From Pedobacter jeongneungensis (GTDB lineage Bacteria > Bacteroidota > Bacteroidia > Sphingobacteriales > Sphingobacteriaceae), in the NCBI RefSeq assembly GCF_000633455.1, contig NZ_AYMG01000001.1:1-64000 (forward strand): a DNA stretch of 64,000 nt, given 5' to 3'. Shown in pieces: positions 63,248 to 64,000 of this stretch (positions are counted from its first letter, which is position 1; the number at the start of each line of letters is the position of its first letter). Made by a program: the position numbers and the translations under genes. Below the pieces are notes generated by a model. It saw only the letters and a list, made by a program, of their open reading frames with translations. It searched no databases and was not told the origin of the DNA.

Positions 63248-64000
63248 TTAAATATATCTGTTAATCAAATTTTCCAGATATTCCTGTTTCCCGCTGCGTA
63301 CTTCTGGCTCACCGTTTTCTGCAGCGTAATTTCTAAGGTCTTCCAAACTTAATTTTCCTTGTTCAAATTCTGCTCCCTTACCGCTATCGAAAGAAGCATA
63401 ACGATCAGCCCTTATTTTTTTATAGTCTGATTTTTGAAGAATGGCGTCAGCAGTAATCAAGGCCCTGGCGAATATATCCATTCCACCTACGTGTGCATAA
63501 AATAAATCTTTAGGATCGGTAGAGTTACGGCGGATTTTAGCGTCAAAGTTTACACCTCCGCCCTGCAAACCACCACCTTCTAAAATGATCAGCATGGTTT
63601 CGGTCAGTTCGTTAATATCGTTCGGGAACTGATCGGTATCCCATCCATTCTGGTAATCACCACGGTTAGCATCTATTGATCCCAACAAACCGTTATCAAC
63701 AGCAACCTGTAATTCGTGCTGAAATGTATGACCTGCTAAGGTTGCGTGGTTTACTTCTAAATTTAATTTGAAATCGGCCAACAGATCGTATTGCTGTAAA
63801 AAGCCTTTAACAGTTGCGGCATCATAATCATATTGGTGTTTAGAAGGCTCACATGGTTTAGGTTCGATAAAGAAAGTACCTTTAAAACCTTGCTTACGGG
63901 CATAATCTTTGGCAGTATGTAAAAACTTCGCCAAATGTTCCTGCTCACGTTTCATATTAGTGTTCAAAAGGCTCATGTAACCTTCACGTCCACCCCAGAA
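63248..64000 (-). CDS. xylA: Xylose isomerase, C-terminal part (partial at window edge)
   Basis: Read on the minus strand from the window edge, [19 protein letters not shown] is the Xyl[10 protein letters not shown] motif, so the first 190 or so residues lie outside the window and the internal ATG at 63976 is not the start. Other landmarks: [20 protein letters not shown] (metal-ligand Glu), [19 protein letters not shown] (metal-ligand Glu and His), [20 protein letters not shown] (Asp/Asp) and [14 protein letters not shown] (Asp). It turns D-xylose to D-xylulose. It is 202 bases upstream of the symporter on the same strand. Confidence 0.95.
   Translation of the reverse strand, partial: FWGGREGYMSLLNTNMKREQEHLAKFLHTAKDYARKQGFKGTFFIEPKPCEPSKHQYDYDAATVKGFLQQYDLLADFKLNLEVNHATLAGHTFQHELQVAVDNGLLGSIDANRGDYQNGWDTDQFPNDINELTETMLIILEGGGLQGGGVNFDAKIRRNSTDPKDLFYAHVGGMDIFARALITADAILQKSDYKKIRADRYASFDSGKGAEFEQGKLSLEDLRNYAAENGEPEVRSGKQEYLENLINRYI

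Overview
The window looks like a chromosomal segment of a Bacteroidota bacterium of the Sphingobacteriaceae type, closest in flavour to Pedobacter. Pointers are the SusC/SusD pair, GldD, a GLPGLI protein paired with an outer-membrane receptor, short Crp/Fnr regulators, lipoproteins with CKK/CNR starts, AT-rich DNA, few Shine-Dalgarno sequences, and spacers full of short palindromic repeats. This is inferred from gene content and style; no search was run.

Region by region: 1-167 is the end of an IS3-type insertion sequence running off the left edge. 308-13766 is a mixed housekeeping/accessory stretch: aspS, a Crp/Fnr regulator, a frameshifted DUF2798 gene, an NTF2-like protein, a mosaic tandem repeat (3661-4480), an ECF sigma/anti-sigma/cell-envelope module, a TlpA-like thioredoxin, a Pr6Pr membrane protein, a bestrophin, an MHS-type transporter with a small membrane partner, and an RlmI-like methyltransferase.

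13890-42919 is one large pectin/galacturonate utilization locus. A LacI-type regulator faces SusC, SusD and a beta-helix lipoprotein for capture and import, followed by a pectin methylesterase and a rhamnogalacturonan acetylesterase. On the opposite strand lies the breakdown machinery: pectinesterase, GH28 polygalacturonase, GH105 unsaturated uronyl hydrolase with an extra C-terminal domain, PL10 pectate lyase, then uxaB, uxaA, uxaC, kdgK, the KDPG aldolase gene, a hexuronate MFS transporter and a GapN-type glyceraldehyde-3-phosphate dehydrogenase. A second GH43 + acetylesterase pair closes the locus. Together they demethylate and deacetylate pectin, cut it, import galacturonate, and carry it through tagaturonate, altronate, KDG and KDPG to pyruvate and glyceraldehyde-3-phosphate. 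Similar operator-like words (core ACGATTGCA / ACGTTTGCA) lie before susC, before GH28 and between the second pectinesterase and GH43, suggesting a regulon.

43007-64000 is again mixed: AhpD-like protein and Crp/Fnr regulator, outer-membrane receptor with GLPGLI protein, GIN-domain protein, a short-chain dehydrogenase, ALDH7, an M1 aminopeptidase, an NTF2-like protein, a TPR protein with a phosphosulfolactate-synthase homologue, aroE, gldD, an MBL hydrolase, a LolC/E-like permease and lipoprotein, and finally an SSF sugar symporter and the C-terminal part of xylose isomerase, running off the right edge.

The least explained material is intergenic: several families of imperfect or perfect inverted repeats recur across the window. 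They may be non-autonomous mobile elements, terminators or structured RNA. No tRNA, rRNA or CRISPR array was recognised.
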